From contig OX457041.1 of NCBI GenBank assembly GCA_949752735.1, forward strand, positions 27,794,900-27,858,899: a DNA stretch of 64,000 nucleotides, written 5' to 3'. Position 1 is the stretch's first letter. Every line of letters starts with the position of its first letter. The position numbers and the translations under genes were made by a program. This stretch comes from Lumbricus terrestris. Lineage: Eukaryota > Annelida > Clitellata > Crassiclitellata > Lumbricidae. Below are positions 27,918-38,228 of this stretch, piece after piece. The notes beneath the pieces were generated by a model, which saw nothing but the letters and a program-made list of their open reading frames with translations, ran no database searches and was not told where the DNA came from.

Positions 27918-30900
27918 TCAAATAGTTTTCAACGAGTAATGCCCGTATGCTAGGGTATGGATCCCATCTTGCTGAATCACTCGCTTGTCGTCGTCAGCTG
28001 AGAGGGCTATCTTATTAATCTCTTCCGAGTAGATATCGTGAAGATGGGATCGAATCACGTTCATTTTTCTCGACTGTTCTTTCCTCGTAAACAAGCAGTT
28101 CTTATAATCTTCATGGGTTATCGATTTCTTAACAACGTTTTTCTTAATGCCTTTGCATTTCTTGTGGACTATGCCCACCATCTTATAACTGTACAACTTG
28201 GATCTCAAACCCACAAACTCTTCAATCTGTTTACCGGCTGCTTCGTCCTTAAACATACCGATGACCTTTTTGTTCACTCCGGTTTCAATTCCGGATGGGT
28301 GGTCTTTTGGAATATCGCTTGTATCAAACATACTTCGAACATCTGGTGCTATATCAGCGTAAAAATCTACGGTCTTTATTTCGTAAGCTAGCGAATCCGT
28401 ATCGGTGAATAACAGTTTAGCTCTATCGCCATACTTGGTCTTGATGTAATTATAATGAAAAGAATACATCAAAGTTTTACTCAAGTCTAGGATACACATT
28501 CCTAGATATATAGGCTTATTATAGAGCAACGAAATCTTTTTCATGTGAATAGCAATTAAATTTTGATCAAAAATAGTCCGACTGCCGTAACTCGTTTTAG
28601 CCGCTAGTTTTATGGCTTGCTTCTCGCTTGAAACCAGTTTAATATCTACGCGAGACTCTATATTTTCACAAGTCTTACCAAACACACTGTTGTTCATAAG
28701 TTTGAAAAAGTCTTTCTCGAAATCGTTTTTGGCTTTGGTCCTCAGGTTAGTATTTAGGTCGATATATTTTTTCAACCAGGTGCTTTCTTCAAATTTAATT
28801 CCTCGATGAATTTTGGTAAACTTCAAACCTAGGCTTTCATACTGCTTCAAATTTTCGTAATGGACAATGTACTTTACTTTATCATTCAGGTTTGGAATGA
28901 GTTTAGAAACAGTTGAAGTTTCGGGTATGATATTCTCAGGAGCAAGAGGGTAGTCGTTGTGAAGATCGTGTAAATCTTTGGGATATTCCAAGTCCACCTC
29001 CAATATACACGGTGTTGACCTCCAGTCGTTTAGCTTATCATCAGTTATCCATTCAAACCCGTGAGTTGGTAGTTTCTTACACATTGCCCACCCATATAAA
29101 TTGTTAGCATCCAAATACGTTATAAATGATGAGGGCTTGCTTTCGTCAAACGTGGACATGTACTTGTTATTTGCTTGCCCATAACGATGTGAAATTGTGC
29201 TAACACCACCTCTTATCCCATGCTTGACCATTAGTATCATATCGTAATCGCTCAATAATTCTAACTTTACTCCAGTCAACTTTAATGAGGCATCCCATGC
29301 TAGACCGGGCGAAGTGTAATACCAGGCGGGATCTAGGTTGTAGTTCTTCATACAAACGTCTCTAAAGTTTTCAAAGACATCGGCTAATAAGAGAACATCC
29401 GAAAGATTGTACAAGTCGTGATATTCTCTGAATGTTTTGAAACCGAATTCGTTCCATACCGTTTTTGCATGCTCGTAATCTTCATCACTAATGCCTGAAT
29501 CGTTTAGTTTCGAATAGAATGCTGACTTTGGTGGTAGTTTTGTTTCATTCAGTTGGTCGATGGAACTAACGTGGTCGTACGGATATACCCCTTTTCTAAG
29601 CAAGAGATCGAGCTGTTTGCCGGAATAGTACTTGTTTATATTTTTACACTGGTCTTTGCTTAGATTCTTCGATAAGGCGTCGAGACCCGCTGGCATGAAT
29701 CTAAAACTATCGATGAAACGTAATTCACGCTTGACCGCTTTCTCTTTCCCTTCTTTGTTAATAAACTTATCGACTACGATCTCTCTGCTAAATGAGATAT
29801 ACTTTTCTTCATTGCAGGGGATGCATTTAATCTGTTCATTATTACCACCCCGTAATTTCTTCACGAATAGATGGCTATCGTAGCCGGTTAGATTATGGAA
29901 TACTACTGGGAAAAACTTGGGGACTCTATACTTTAGATTACAAATCTTATGAGCAGCGCCTCTAAATTTACCAGTAAGATGACAGTGGTCCCTTACTCGT
30001 ATGTCATTATCATCATCACCATCAGAGAACTCACCCCCGCATATATGGCAAACAGTAGCCGAGTCGTATAGCTCCTTGTCGTCCTTTCCAAATATCATTT
30101 TCTTTGGGAATTTAAATCGATTATAAATATCTTTTATATCCACTATAAGACTGTCAATAAATATCTGCGCTACATCATCGTCTTCGCTCTCCGCTGTGAA
30201 TGTTACAGGAGCTTGCGAATATAGGTCATCATCGAAACATTTTATGTGGTAACAAAACGAGCTAGGGGTATGTTTCTGGTATTTATTGGTGTAAGACGTG
30301 CTGGGATCGGGTTGGCATGTATCGATCGGTTTAATAAAGGATTCGAAATCCGCATAGATAATAAAAGGTACTCGCATTTTTCGATAATAATTGTTAAAAC
30401 TCAACATAGTTCCTGGACCTGGGAGTTCTATTCGTTGAGCGTCATGTTGCGAACAGTACTCGATGTGTTTTTTAAGCGAGTCTTTCGTTCTGTAACCGAT
30501 TAAACATCTTCTACAATAGTGCATCGAATTTACAGATTTTTCTGTTCGTGCCGCCATCAATCTATTAAAGTTCTTGACCCAACAGTAATGCTTCTTTTCA
30601 TCGTCGGAAATAAGCAGTAGATCTATACAGGTATCACTTTCATGCTTCGAGATATATATTGGGTATACGCTCTTTTCAAAGCCGAATACGCTAACGCTAA
30701 TGTTATTATGGCGCTCAAACTTATTTATAATATTAGCATCAGCAGCAACTGGGAACACGATACCGCTCCAATCGAGTTTCTTAGATTGTTCTACCAGGTC
30801 TTTAGTGATTCTTTCAGGGTGTTCATCAACTAGGTTCAACGCCCTTGTAATACACCATTTGAAACATTCGTCGTCATCATTTTTCATGTTAACAATAGCC

Positions 30901-31700
30901 TTTTTATTAGCTAAATACTCAGGAAGCTGAATATATGAACTACCTTTCAATGGCTTGTATACCACTGTATCGATATCCAACTTCAAAACGGCTCTGTATC
31001 TCCAATTGCTACCTCGCATCTGATAACTCGCCATGCTCTCCTTAATTTTATCCACTGCGTTGGTATATATTTCCTTCACATCGGTTGCTTCTAAAATAAT
31101 ATCAGTCTTTGATTTGAAATTAGGCTCAGCCGTTGCTATTTCACCGGATTTTATGTCTACTTTCTCCATTACACACATGAGATTGAGTTGAACTTTTACC
31201 CCTCGATTTTTCGCTAACAGCCTAACTACCCGCGATTTTACAGCCTTGAGAAAAGATTCAACATCGACCCTATTGTTGCCCTCGATCGTGTATCTTTTTG
31301 TAAACCCTTTGATAGCCGTCGCAGTCTCTTGAAGTTTGAACCTATGAATGGGTGGTTTTATTTGAGGTGGTAACTGACTAATCTCACTAGTCAACCAATC
31401 CGAAAAAGTAGCTTTATTTTTTCCCACAAATTTCCAAATAGTAGACACGTGTGCCTTAAGTTCCTCTTTTGGTAGTTTTGAGTATCCTCGTGTGCCTCTC
31501 CGTTTCGCAATTTCTCGCAATTCTCGTACAGTACCCGGAGTACGCGTTGGGGTCTTGATGTCTGGTGCCCAAGCGCTTAGTCTATCTCCATGCTCTATGA
31601 ACGCGATAAGTTTCGCTTTTGGTAGTTTTGAGTATCCTTTTTGTCCTCTTTGTTTTGGAATTTGTCGCAATTCTTTCAGATTATACGCTGTGTAGTCCAT
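27918..31700 (-). CDS. protein-primed DNA polymerase B
   Basis: About 1,260 residues from the ATG at 31700 (AATATAAAATGG); an alternative in-frame ATG lies at 31745. Two SAP-like repeats open the protein (YNLKELRQIPKQRGQKGYSK and VRELREIAKRRGTRGYSK). Then come a zinc finger (CRRCLIGYRTKDSLKKHIEYC spans one), exonuclease motif YADFES (about residue 450), and an endonuclease VII-like insertion (CHICGGEF...DHCHLTGKFRGAAH...CNL, about 550-600). Next are NLTGYDSHLF, polymerase motif A DANNLYGWAM (about 863), motif B NNSVFGKT and motif C TDTDSLAYE (about 1100). All catalytic acids are present. It replicates the linear element from protein-primed ends. Confidence 0.95.
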   Translation of the reverse strand: MDYTAYNLKELRQIPKQRGQKGYSKLPKAKLIAFIEHGDRLSAWAPDIKTPTRTPGTVRELREIAKRRGTRGYSKLPKEELKAHVSTIWKFVGKNKATFSDWLTSEISQLPPQIKPPIHRFKLQETATAIKGFTKRYTIEGNNRVDVESFLKAVKSRVVRLLAKNRGVKVQLNLMCVMEKVDIKSGEIATAEPNFKSKTDIILEATDVKEIYTNAVDKIKESMASYQMRGSNWRYRAVLKLDIDTVVYKPLKGSSYIQLPEYLANKKAIVNMKNDDDECFKWCITRALNLVDEHPERITKDLVEQSKKLDWSGIVFPVAADANIINKFERHNNISVSVFGFEKSVYPIYISKHESDTCIDLLLISDDEKKHYCWVKNFNRLMAARTEKSVNSMHYCRRCLIGYRTKDSLKKHIEYCSQHDAQRIELPGPGTMLSFNNYYRKMRVPFIIYADFESFIKPIDTCQPDPSTSYTNKYQKHTPSSFCYHIKCFDDDLYSQAPVTFTAESEDDDVAQIFIDSLIVDIKDIYNRFKFPKKMIFGKDDKELYDSATVCHICGGEFSDGDDDNDIRVRDHCHLTGKFRGAAHKICNLKYRVPKFFPVVFHNLTGYDSHLFVKKLRGGNNEQIKCIPCNEEKYISFSREIVVDKFINKEGKEKAVKRELRFIDSFRFMPAGLDALSKNLSKDQCKNINKYYSGKQLDLLLRKGVYPYDHVSSIDQLNETKLPPKSAFYSKLNDSGISDEDYEHAKTVWNEFGFKTFREYHDLYNLSDVLLLADVFENFRDVCMKNYNLDPAWYYTSPGLAWDASLKLTGVKLELLSDYDMILMVKHGIRGGVSTISHRYGQANNKYMSTFDESKPSSFITYLDANNLYGWAMCKKLPTHGFEWITDDKLNDWRSTPCILEVDLEYPKDLHDLHNDYPLAPENIIPETSTVSKLIPNLNDKVKYIVHYENLKQYESLGLKFTKIHRGIKFEESTWLKKYIDLNTNLRTKAKNDFEKDFFKLMNNSVFGKTCENIESRVDIKLVSSEKQAIKLAAKTSYGSRTIFDQNLIAIHMKKISLLYNKPIYLGMCILDLSKTLMYSFHYNYIKTKYGDRAKLLFTDTDSLAYEIKTVDFYADIAPDVRSMFDTSDIPKDHPSGIETGVNKKVIGMFKDEAAGKQIEEFVGLRSKLYSYKMVGIVHKKCKGIKKNVVKKSITHEDYKNCLFTRKEQSRKMNVIRSHLHDIYSEEINKIALSADDDKRVIQQDGIHTLAYGHYSLKTI

Positions 31701-31793
31701 TTTATATTGGGATTTTTTGTCTTTAAGTCGAGATGCATATTCCATTTCTCAGTTATTTTATATACACAAGAGAAAAAAAATATTTTGATCGAG

Positions 31794-32146
31794 TGACTCA
31801 TCATCGAAACTACTGGAAATTCCCCACATGATGAGTCATAGGCGCGTGCTGGGGTGGTTATGGGGTGGCAAATTTTTGAACCATGGTTATGGGTGACATA
31901 TTTTTTGAACCATGGTTATGGTAGTTTTGGAAAAGTTGGGAAAAGTTGGGAAAAGTTTAACCATGGTTTGGGTTGACAAATTTTTTGATGAGTCAGCAAA
32001 TTTTTTGAACCATGGTTATGGGTGGATATATTTTTGAACCATGGTTATTGGGTGGTTATATTTTTTGAACCATGGTTATGGGTGATTTGGAAAAGTTGAA
32101 CCATGGTTAAGGTCAAATGTCCCAGAATAGTCTTAATCTATCTACT
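31794..32146 (-). repeat. Polinton right terminal inverted repeat
   Basis: 353 bp, the reverse complement of 15931-16282 apart from one extra A. The short gap 31746-31793 carries the polymerase upstream sequence. Confidence 0.95.
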
Positions 32147-32152
32147 ACGGTG
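32147..32152 (+). repeat. Polinton target-site duplication, right
   Basis: ACGGTG, identical to 15925-15930. It is followed by the right piece of the interrupted mariner-like MITE (to about 32205). Confidence 0.95.
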
Positions 32153-32205
32153 GCCTCACTAAAAGCGATATAACTTTTGTTCTGTTTGAAATATTTTCAT
32201 GTTCA

Positions 32206-32920
32206 TTCAGAAGTGTTGTGAAGTTTTTGTCCATATAAATTATTGGAAGCAAATATGCGTGTATACTCTAAACAACGTCTGCGCATAAGTAGCCTATACC
32301 GGCACATTAATATATTGTATACATACAGTGTATAAATAATTAACAGATATAGCCTATATCAGGCAGTTATTCATTTATATTTCATCGCACGAAATACTGA
32401 GTGTATATATACAATATATAGTCTATAGTCTATATACAAATACTTTGCATACAGAATGCGTTGATATTTGATTTGCCAGCTGCTGCAGTGAATAGATGGA
32501 ATGGTTCGGAGTGAAGTGGATTCTTGCTCGCCTCCTTCTTCTCTCCTCCTGCAGCCTCGTTTTCGTCTTTTCCATTAGCGGGAAATTCGTAAATCGATGA
32601 TCAGGATCTCTCAGACGACGGCGGTCCTATGCCAGCGGAAGCTTTTCCCTAATCCGCTTAGTCCCTCTGCGCTGTCAATAAGACCACGGGGAGGGTTGGG
32701 GGGGGGGCTTAAATCAGTGGGTGCCTCATTTCCACCACACCAATCCCACGAAGAGAATGAATTTTCATCTGAGATCGGCTCTCAGCCATAGAAGACATAA
32801 TGTATACATGGAGTTGGGTTTGTTGTCTGCGCATGCGCATACTGAATGTCGGTGAAGATTTAAGGAACTGATGGATTGCTACGATGATATATTTGTACTA
32901 ATTCGTTGTTTTTATATCCA
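32206..32920. other. intronic non-coding DNA
   Basis: No gene. A perfect TGCGCATGCGCA (NRF-1-type palindrome) is at 32828-32839. The segment 32500-32780 is GC-richer than its surroundings. Confidence 0.45.
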
Positions 32921-33063
32921 TTTACCGTCATCGTCACCGTCATCATCACCGTCATCATCACCGTCACCGTCACCGTCACCGCCACCGCCACAACAACCAC
33001 CACCACGACCACCACCACCACCACCACCACCACCATCATCATCATATCATCATCATCATCATT

Positions 33064-33130
<67 letters not shown>

Positions 33131-33435
33131 ACATCATCACCAACACCATCATCATCACCAACACCAACACCACCATCACCACCACCATCATCATCATCAT
33201 CATCATCACCACCACCAACACCAACACCACCATCACCAACACCATCATCTTCATCATCACCAACATCAACACCACCATCACCATCACCACCACCATCCAT
33301 CATCATCATCATCATCATCACCAACACCATCACCAACACCATCATAATCCTCATCATCCTCGTCATTATCATCATCTTCATCACCACCACCACCACCACT
33401 ATCATCACAATCATCATCATCATCACCAACACCAT

Positions 33436-33488
<53 letters not shown>

Positions 33489-33655
33489 ACAACAACATCA
33501 CCACTATCACCATCAGCACCACCATCATCTTCATCACCACCACCACCACCACCACCACCATTACCACCATCATCATCACCACCACTACCACCATCATCTT
33601 CATCATCCCCACCACCACCACCACCACCACCACCACCATCATCATCATTATCAAT
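32921..33655. repeat. CAT/CAC trinucleotide microsatellite
   Basis: About 730 bp of mixed CAT, CAC, CGT and CAA triplets inside the LRR intron, ending within about 15 bp of the exon 1 donor. Very long frames on both strands (poly-Ser, His, Thr, Val, Met or Asp) are artefacts of triplet periodicity. Confidence 0.95.
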
Positions 33656-33667
33656 TTGATCACTGAC

Positions 33668-34051
33668 CTTGAGAGCGCTGAACGCTGCATTCGGTAGAAC
33701 GGTGAGTCCAGAATAGATGAGTGAAACGTAATCGACATCTTCGATCGTCTCAACGAACCTCGGAAATCTTCGTTGTCTGAGGAAAGCCCCGCAGGAAATG
33801 CGCTGTTCTCGTCGTCTGTTTCCGGCCCTCGGTGCGCAGTAGCATGGCGGCACGACGGGGCAGTCGGCCGCCGGAACACGGAACCGGAATCGCTCGGCCG
33901 GCACTTCCGCCACGAGCTGGTCGTTGCGAGATCGCGATTTGGCAGCGACCGGATGAACTGGAAAAGAGGAGAGACGGACGAGGAGGAAGAATGAGAGGAT
34001 GAGAAAGCGGAAGACGATGGAACCACTGTGGAATTGAACGCTGGAACGCAT
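33668..34051 (-). CDS. secreted LRR protein, exon 1 (signal peptide and LRRNT)
   Basis: 128 codons from ATG 34051. A hydrophobic signal sequence (IVFRFLILSFFLLVRL) is followed by an N-terminal LRR cap with Cys 63, 70, 72 and 87 (CPVVPPCYC...ISC). The first repeat (LIYSGLTVLPNAAFSALK) ends at donor GTCAGT in phase 0. The next repeat half is supplied by exon 2 at 15229. Reading past the donor enters the intronic microsatellite. Confidence 0.85.
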
Positions 34052-34106
34052 TGTCTTCTATCGTCTTCGACGTTGTGTCTGCTGATGCATTTTCTTTCTC
34101 CGGCTG

Positions 34107-34120
34107 GACTGTTTATAAGA
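34107..34120 (-). promoter_or_regulatory. candidate TATA box of the LRR gene
   Basis: Minus strand CTTATAAACAG about 60 bp upstream of the ATG at 34051. A short upstream ATG frame of ten codons (34090) precedes the main start if transcription begins above it. Confidence 0.4.
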
Positions 34121-34449
34121 CAGGGCATCAGCAGACGTTAAAAGTGCGAGGCAATTAGTATGCAGCATCATCATCGTCGTCGTCGTCGTCGTTGGGTGAT
34201 TAAGTCGAGCAAATAAACACTTGCGTCGTTTAGCGATGGATGATTGTAGGAGGAAACAACGGCGGCGCAGATTAATGCGACCTCCTTCCTCTGCGGGGGA
34301 GGGCGCCACCTATCGTCGAGGAATCGGCCTACTTAGAAGTGACATCTGGCGGGCGGAGTTTGATGGCGTATACATATCAAGATTCGGCGGAATTCGTTAA
34401 TGGTCGATTGTCACTGACCAGCAGGACCTCGGAACGGCTTTCAACAGAG

Positions 34450-34660
34450 GAAGGCAGGAAGGAAGGAAGGAAGGAAGGAAGGAAGGAAGGAAGGAAGGAA
34501 GGAAGGAAGGAAGGAAGGACGGAAGGAAGGAAGGAGGGAGGGAGGGAGGGAGGGAGGGAGGGAGGGAGGGAGGGAGGGAGGGAGGGAGGGAGGGAGGGAG
34601 GGAGGGAGGGAGGGAGAAAGGGAGGGAGGGAGGAAGGGAGGGAGGGAGGGAGGGAGGATA
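34450..34660. repeat. GGAA to GGGA tetranucleotide microsatellite
   Basis: About 20 GGAA units change abruptly to about 30 GGGA units. A separate (GGA)n tract lies at 34820-34905. Frames across it are artefacts. Confidence 0.95.
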
Positions 34661-34905
34661 AAGAATGGAATGACATAAGGAAAGATGAATATAGAAAAAA
34701 TACTAGCAAAATACAAATATCGAATGCTCTATCAAAACCCGAGGAAGAATATAAAGAGAAAGGCTTTAAAATTTCTACTATTCAGAGGAAAAAGGAGGGG
34801 CAGAAGAAGAGGAAAAGAAAGTGGTGGTGGAGGAGAAGGAGGTTGTGGTGGTGATGGTGGAGGAGGAGGAGGAGGAGGAGGAGGAGGAGGAGGAGGAGGA
34901 GGAGT

Positions 34906-36120
34906 AAAAGATGGATCAGATGATGGCAATAACAAAAGGATGTGAAAGTACGGAAGAGGCGGAGGAGAGGTATGTAGAAGAGGAAGAGGCGCAAAGGAGA
35001 AGAGTGACTGAGATGCTGATACAAAAATATACAAAGTGATACAAAAGAAAAATAGGTAAACACACACACATCGAAATTCAGGCATGACAGATTCACTAAT
35101 AGATAAAAACAGACAGAACGACACACTAAGCCAGACAGACAGACAAGCAGACAGACAAGTGGACATTTAGATGCAAAAATAGAGACTTAGAAGACCGACG
35201 AGGCGAATAATTATTAGATTTGGTGTCACTCATGGTGGTTGATAGAAGAGCGTCTAAATATGGAAGCAAACACAGCCTGCCGTGAATAGGTACCGGGCTA
35301 TTTATTTACATTCAGGCCTACATAAAGTATAAGATAAGACAGCTGCTGGCAAACTCCACGTTCACTTGTCAGACTATAGATTCCACGTAGAGATTCTCTA
35401 CGTGGAAGAAGAAGGCGTGGCCCTATACATGGAGCCGCTCCATGTATGCTTACAGGTCTTTCCAGCGAATCCAAAGCAGTGACAAGATCCACCTGGATGA
35501 GCAGACGACAATATACTGCCCCAAACCAAATTCACTGCGACACTTTCCCCTTCTTAGCGTCATTTATGGCAGTTCAGGGAAGGCGCTATAGATACAACTC
35601 GCTGAGTAATTAATAAACAATGCACTGGCATTATAAACTCTATACGCCTACTACGCTGTTTGCCAATCGTCTTTATACTGAACTGGGATTAATCAGATGG
35701 TAACTGGTAAGTACAACAGAAAACAAAAAAATTGTCAGTGTAATATATATAATTATATAAGGTATTACAAATTAAGTAAAAAATGAAAAAAAGAAAATAA
35801 TGGTCAAAAAGGATTCATTGTGGAGTTCGACAAAGGCCAATATTGAGGCCCAGATAGACGGCAGAACAATGCCAGTGGTATAAACCCTGTTCATCAAAGC
35901 CGTATCGCTTCTCTTGCTGGACAAACATCAAGATATAAGCTTATCTTATAATATTATTAAGATGTAGTAAATATTGTAGTATCCTATAATAAAAATCTTA
36001 TCCTAGCACTTCAATGGATTATAGTAACCTATACAAGTCGACGCAAGAACCAAAGAGCAGGAATGAGAGCCCTCCAACCCTTTATTATTTATGGGCAATG
36101 AAAGAAATAGAGAATGAGTG
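34906..36120. other. non-coding with two adjacent hairpins
   Basis: At 35381-35407, TTCCACGTAGA pairs with TCTACGTGGAA. At about 35427-35447, ACATGGAG pairs with CTCCATGT. No gene recognised in the rest of the stretch. Confidence 0.5.
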
Positions 36121-36961
36121 AAGTAGAGCAGAGGTTCTCAACCTTTTCAGCTCGCGACACACCTAAACTTGCAACCAAATTTGGCGACACACCATGCAAT
36201 CGCCATTATGTCAACATCTTTAAAATTAAAATACACCTGTGTTAAAGTTAAAATATCTTGTCTATTTTAATTGTTAAAAATTTCCAGTGAATGCAAATTT
36301 TGACACTGAATGGTTTTTAGTTTCTTGCGATTATAAAATTCTAATTTCCAATTTAACGATCGAAATCTACGATTCTGCGTCGTTTTATGATTGCGCAAAT
36401 TGCTTGACCTAACAGTTGATGGGATTATTGCTCCTGGATTTTCTATGTGTAGTAAGACACCCGACGATCGACAGGTTTTGTGAGTGCAATACCGGTACAT
36501 AGCCTATATACAGTTGCGTAACAACTTAGCCAAGGGTCGGACCCTTTAAGCTTGGAGTTTTTACCCATGAGCGAGGATAACGAATGATCGTGATGCGATA
36601 GCTAGGCCTATATAAAACTATTTTTAGGTAAAAATAGCATAAAGTTATCATCAATTACCGACATAGTTCAAGGCAAAGTGTGAAAACATGTGATAAATAG
36701 GCTACACACTGCAAAACTAAACGTTGCCCCTCAAAACGTCCAATTATTGTCATGGATAACTGAAAAAGTACAGGAAATATTTCGTTAAAAAGTTCAGTGC
36801 CATTGGTGGGCTATATACCTTGGGGCCCTGGACTTTGTCCACCCCTATTTGTTACTGCTATTTGGCTCTGAAAACACACATTCCCGCGTCATCCGCAAAA
36901 ATTTCCGCTTCTAACATATAATTTTTACCCATTATTTTTCAATGTTACAGCATTGGGTAAC

Positions 36962-38228
36962 CAGGGCCGTCTTATCCAGTAGGCACAGTAGGCACTGTGC
37001 CTAGGGCCTACGAACTTTCCAGGGGCCTACGAAATCCTGAAAAATATATATTAAAAAGTAAATGCAGTGATTGGTCAATGACCGGAAAAACAAACAGGAA
37101 ACGAAAACTTGAAAATTTAATTTTAACGAGCTAACTTTTTAAAGGCTAGAATTAGCTGATGAAACAGTAACATTTGCTAAGCTATAGGCCTATATTATGT
37201 TAACTTTACGGCTCTGCATTCGCGAAATCGCTTATAGCGTCTTCAAATGTCATTTCTCTCATGAAGTCGTTTTCAATTGACAGTAATGCAAGGGAGGATA
37301 ATCGTGCCTGACCCATCGTTGACCGAAGGTAATTTTTGATAATTTTCAGTTTCGAAAGAACGTTCACCTTCGTGCACAACTTGTTCCATAGATAGAAAGA
37401 TAAATTCGAAAAGCAATATACTGACATTTGGAAAACTGGAGACCAGCCTGCCAGCTATTTGTGACCTAATCATTTCAGCTACAGATTTATTGTCTGTGAC
37501 ATAGGCGGAGACCTGGGCCGAGAATTGGGGGGGACGGAAAGACGCCAGATTTTCGAAAAATTTCCGACGACCGGCGAAATCTGGAAAAAAAATTCGCCGC
37601 CAAAAAAGTTGATGACCTTTTTCTATTTTCGCCGCCAAAAAAGTTGATGACCTTTTTTTTTAGTCATCCGGGCCAAATCTCGACGAAATATTTCTATTTT
37701 CACCGCCCCAAAAAGTCTTGACGCTCAAACATTGGGGGGGACAAATGCATGGGCCGTCCCCCCAACACTTTCATTGGGGGGGACCGTCCCCCTGTCCCCC
37801 TAGGTCTCCGCCCATGGTCTGTAAACATTCGAGAAAACAAAAGAAATTCGTCAATAAATGCATCTTCTAGATCATCATATGGATGATATATCTCAATTAA
37901 TGCTTTTGCTCTAATCACTATTTCTTCAGTTGATAAAGTTCTGTCAAGAAGAAAATTGAATCTTTCATCAGTTTCATGCAGCCTAGTGTTGCGTAAGCTG
38001 CTAGCCGCTTTCCCATCTCAGTTATAAGTCTGTCTATGATCACGTAGAAAGTCTGAGTGCGGAATTTGTCATATATGATTTAAACTCGGATCAGTATCAT
38101 CCATGACTTCGTCGTCAAATCGTTTTGCCAATTAATGCAGAGTTTTGTTGGATAGGCCTTAGGGGCCTACGAATAGATTAATATGCAAAAGTGCCTAGGG
38201 CCTATACGATGACCATAAAACGGGCCTG
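36962..38228 (-). mobile_element. nested hAT element with decayed transposase
   Basis: Ends CAGGGCCGTCTTATCC and GGGCCTG, flanked by TGGGTAAC and TGGTTAAC (7 of 8 identical). On the minus strand, pieces of a hAT transposase remain: ALIEIYHPYDDLEDAFIDEF at about 37820-37915, then after an inserted MITE further pieces. The C-terminal dimerisation region is KLKIIKNYLRSTMGQARLSS with LALLSIEND at 37206-37400. Frameshifts separate the pieces, so it is dead. Confidence 0.75.
37501..37816. mobile_element. GGCGGAGACC-type MITE inside hAT
   Basis: Inverted ends ATAGGCGGAGACCTGGG and TAGGTCTCCGCCCAT bound about 310 bp. The body contains CGCCGCCAAAAAAGTTGATG twice and G-rich segments. It splits the hAT transposase remnant. 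A reversed copy is at 42863-43148. Confidence 0.8.

Larger units (their letters stand above)
15931..32146. mobile_element. complete Polinton/Maverick (adintovirus-like) element, 16,216 bp
   Basis: Begins AGTAGATAGATTAAG and ends with its reverse complement. It has 352/353-bp inverted repeats differing by a single A and a perfect 6-bp target duplication. It encodes an integrase, protein-primed DNA polymerase B, packaging ATPase, adenain-like protease, double-jelly-roll capsid protein and penton-like protein, plus accessory genes. Apart from one in-frame stop in an HNH-type gene, all frames are open. Near-identical termini suggest recent insertion. The composition defines both Polinton transposons and the virus-like adintoviruses; sequence alone cannot say whether it forms particles. 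Confidence 0.96.
15230..33667 (-). other. 18.4-kb intron of the LRR gene, holding the Polinton
   Basis: The donor GTCAGT (reading leftward from 33667) and the acceptor ending at 15230 are both phase 0, and the joined repeats stay in LRR register. Without the Polinton and one copy of its 6-bp duplication the intron would be about 2.2 kb. It also holds a broken mariner-like MITE and a large CAT/CAC repeat next to the donor. Bases 15230-15754 contain only AT-rich, CATA-like sequence. Confidence 0.75.

Noticed and set aside
32860..34128. Very long frames on both strands across the CAT/CAC array (up to about 420 codons)
   Set aside because: Triplet microsatellite keeps all frames open; composition is almost two residues. 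Only the 33668-34051 part is a real exon.
34377..35166. Proline/leucine/serine-rich minus frames
   Set aside because: Caused by GGAA, GGGA and GGA repeats.
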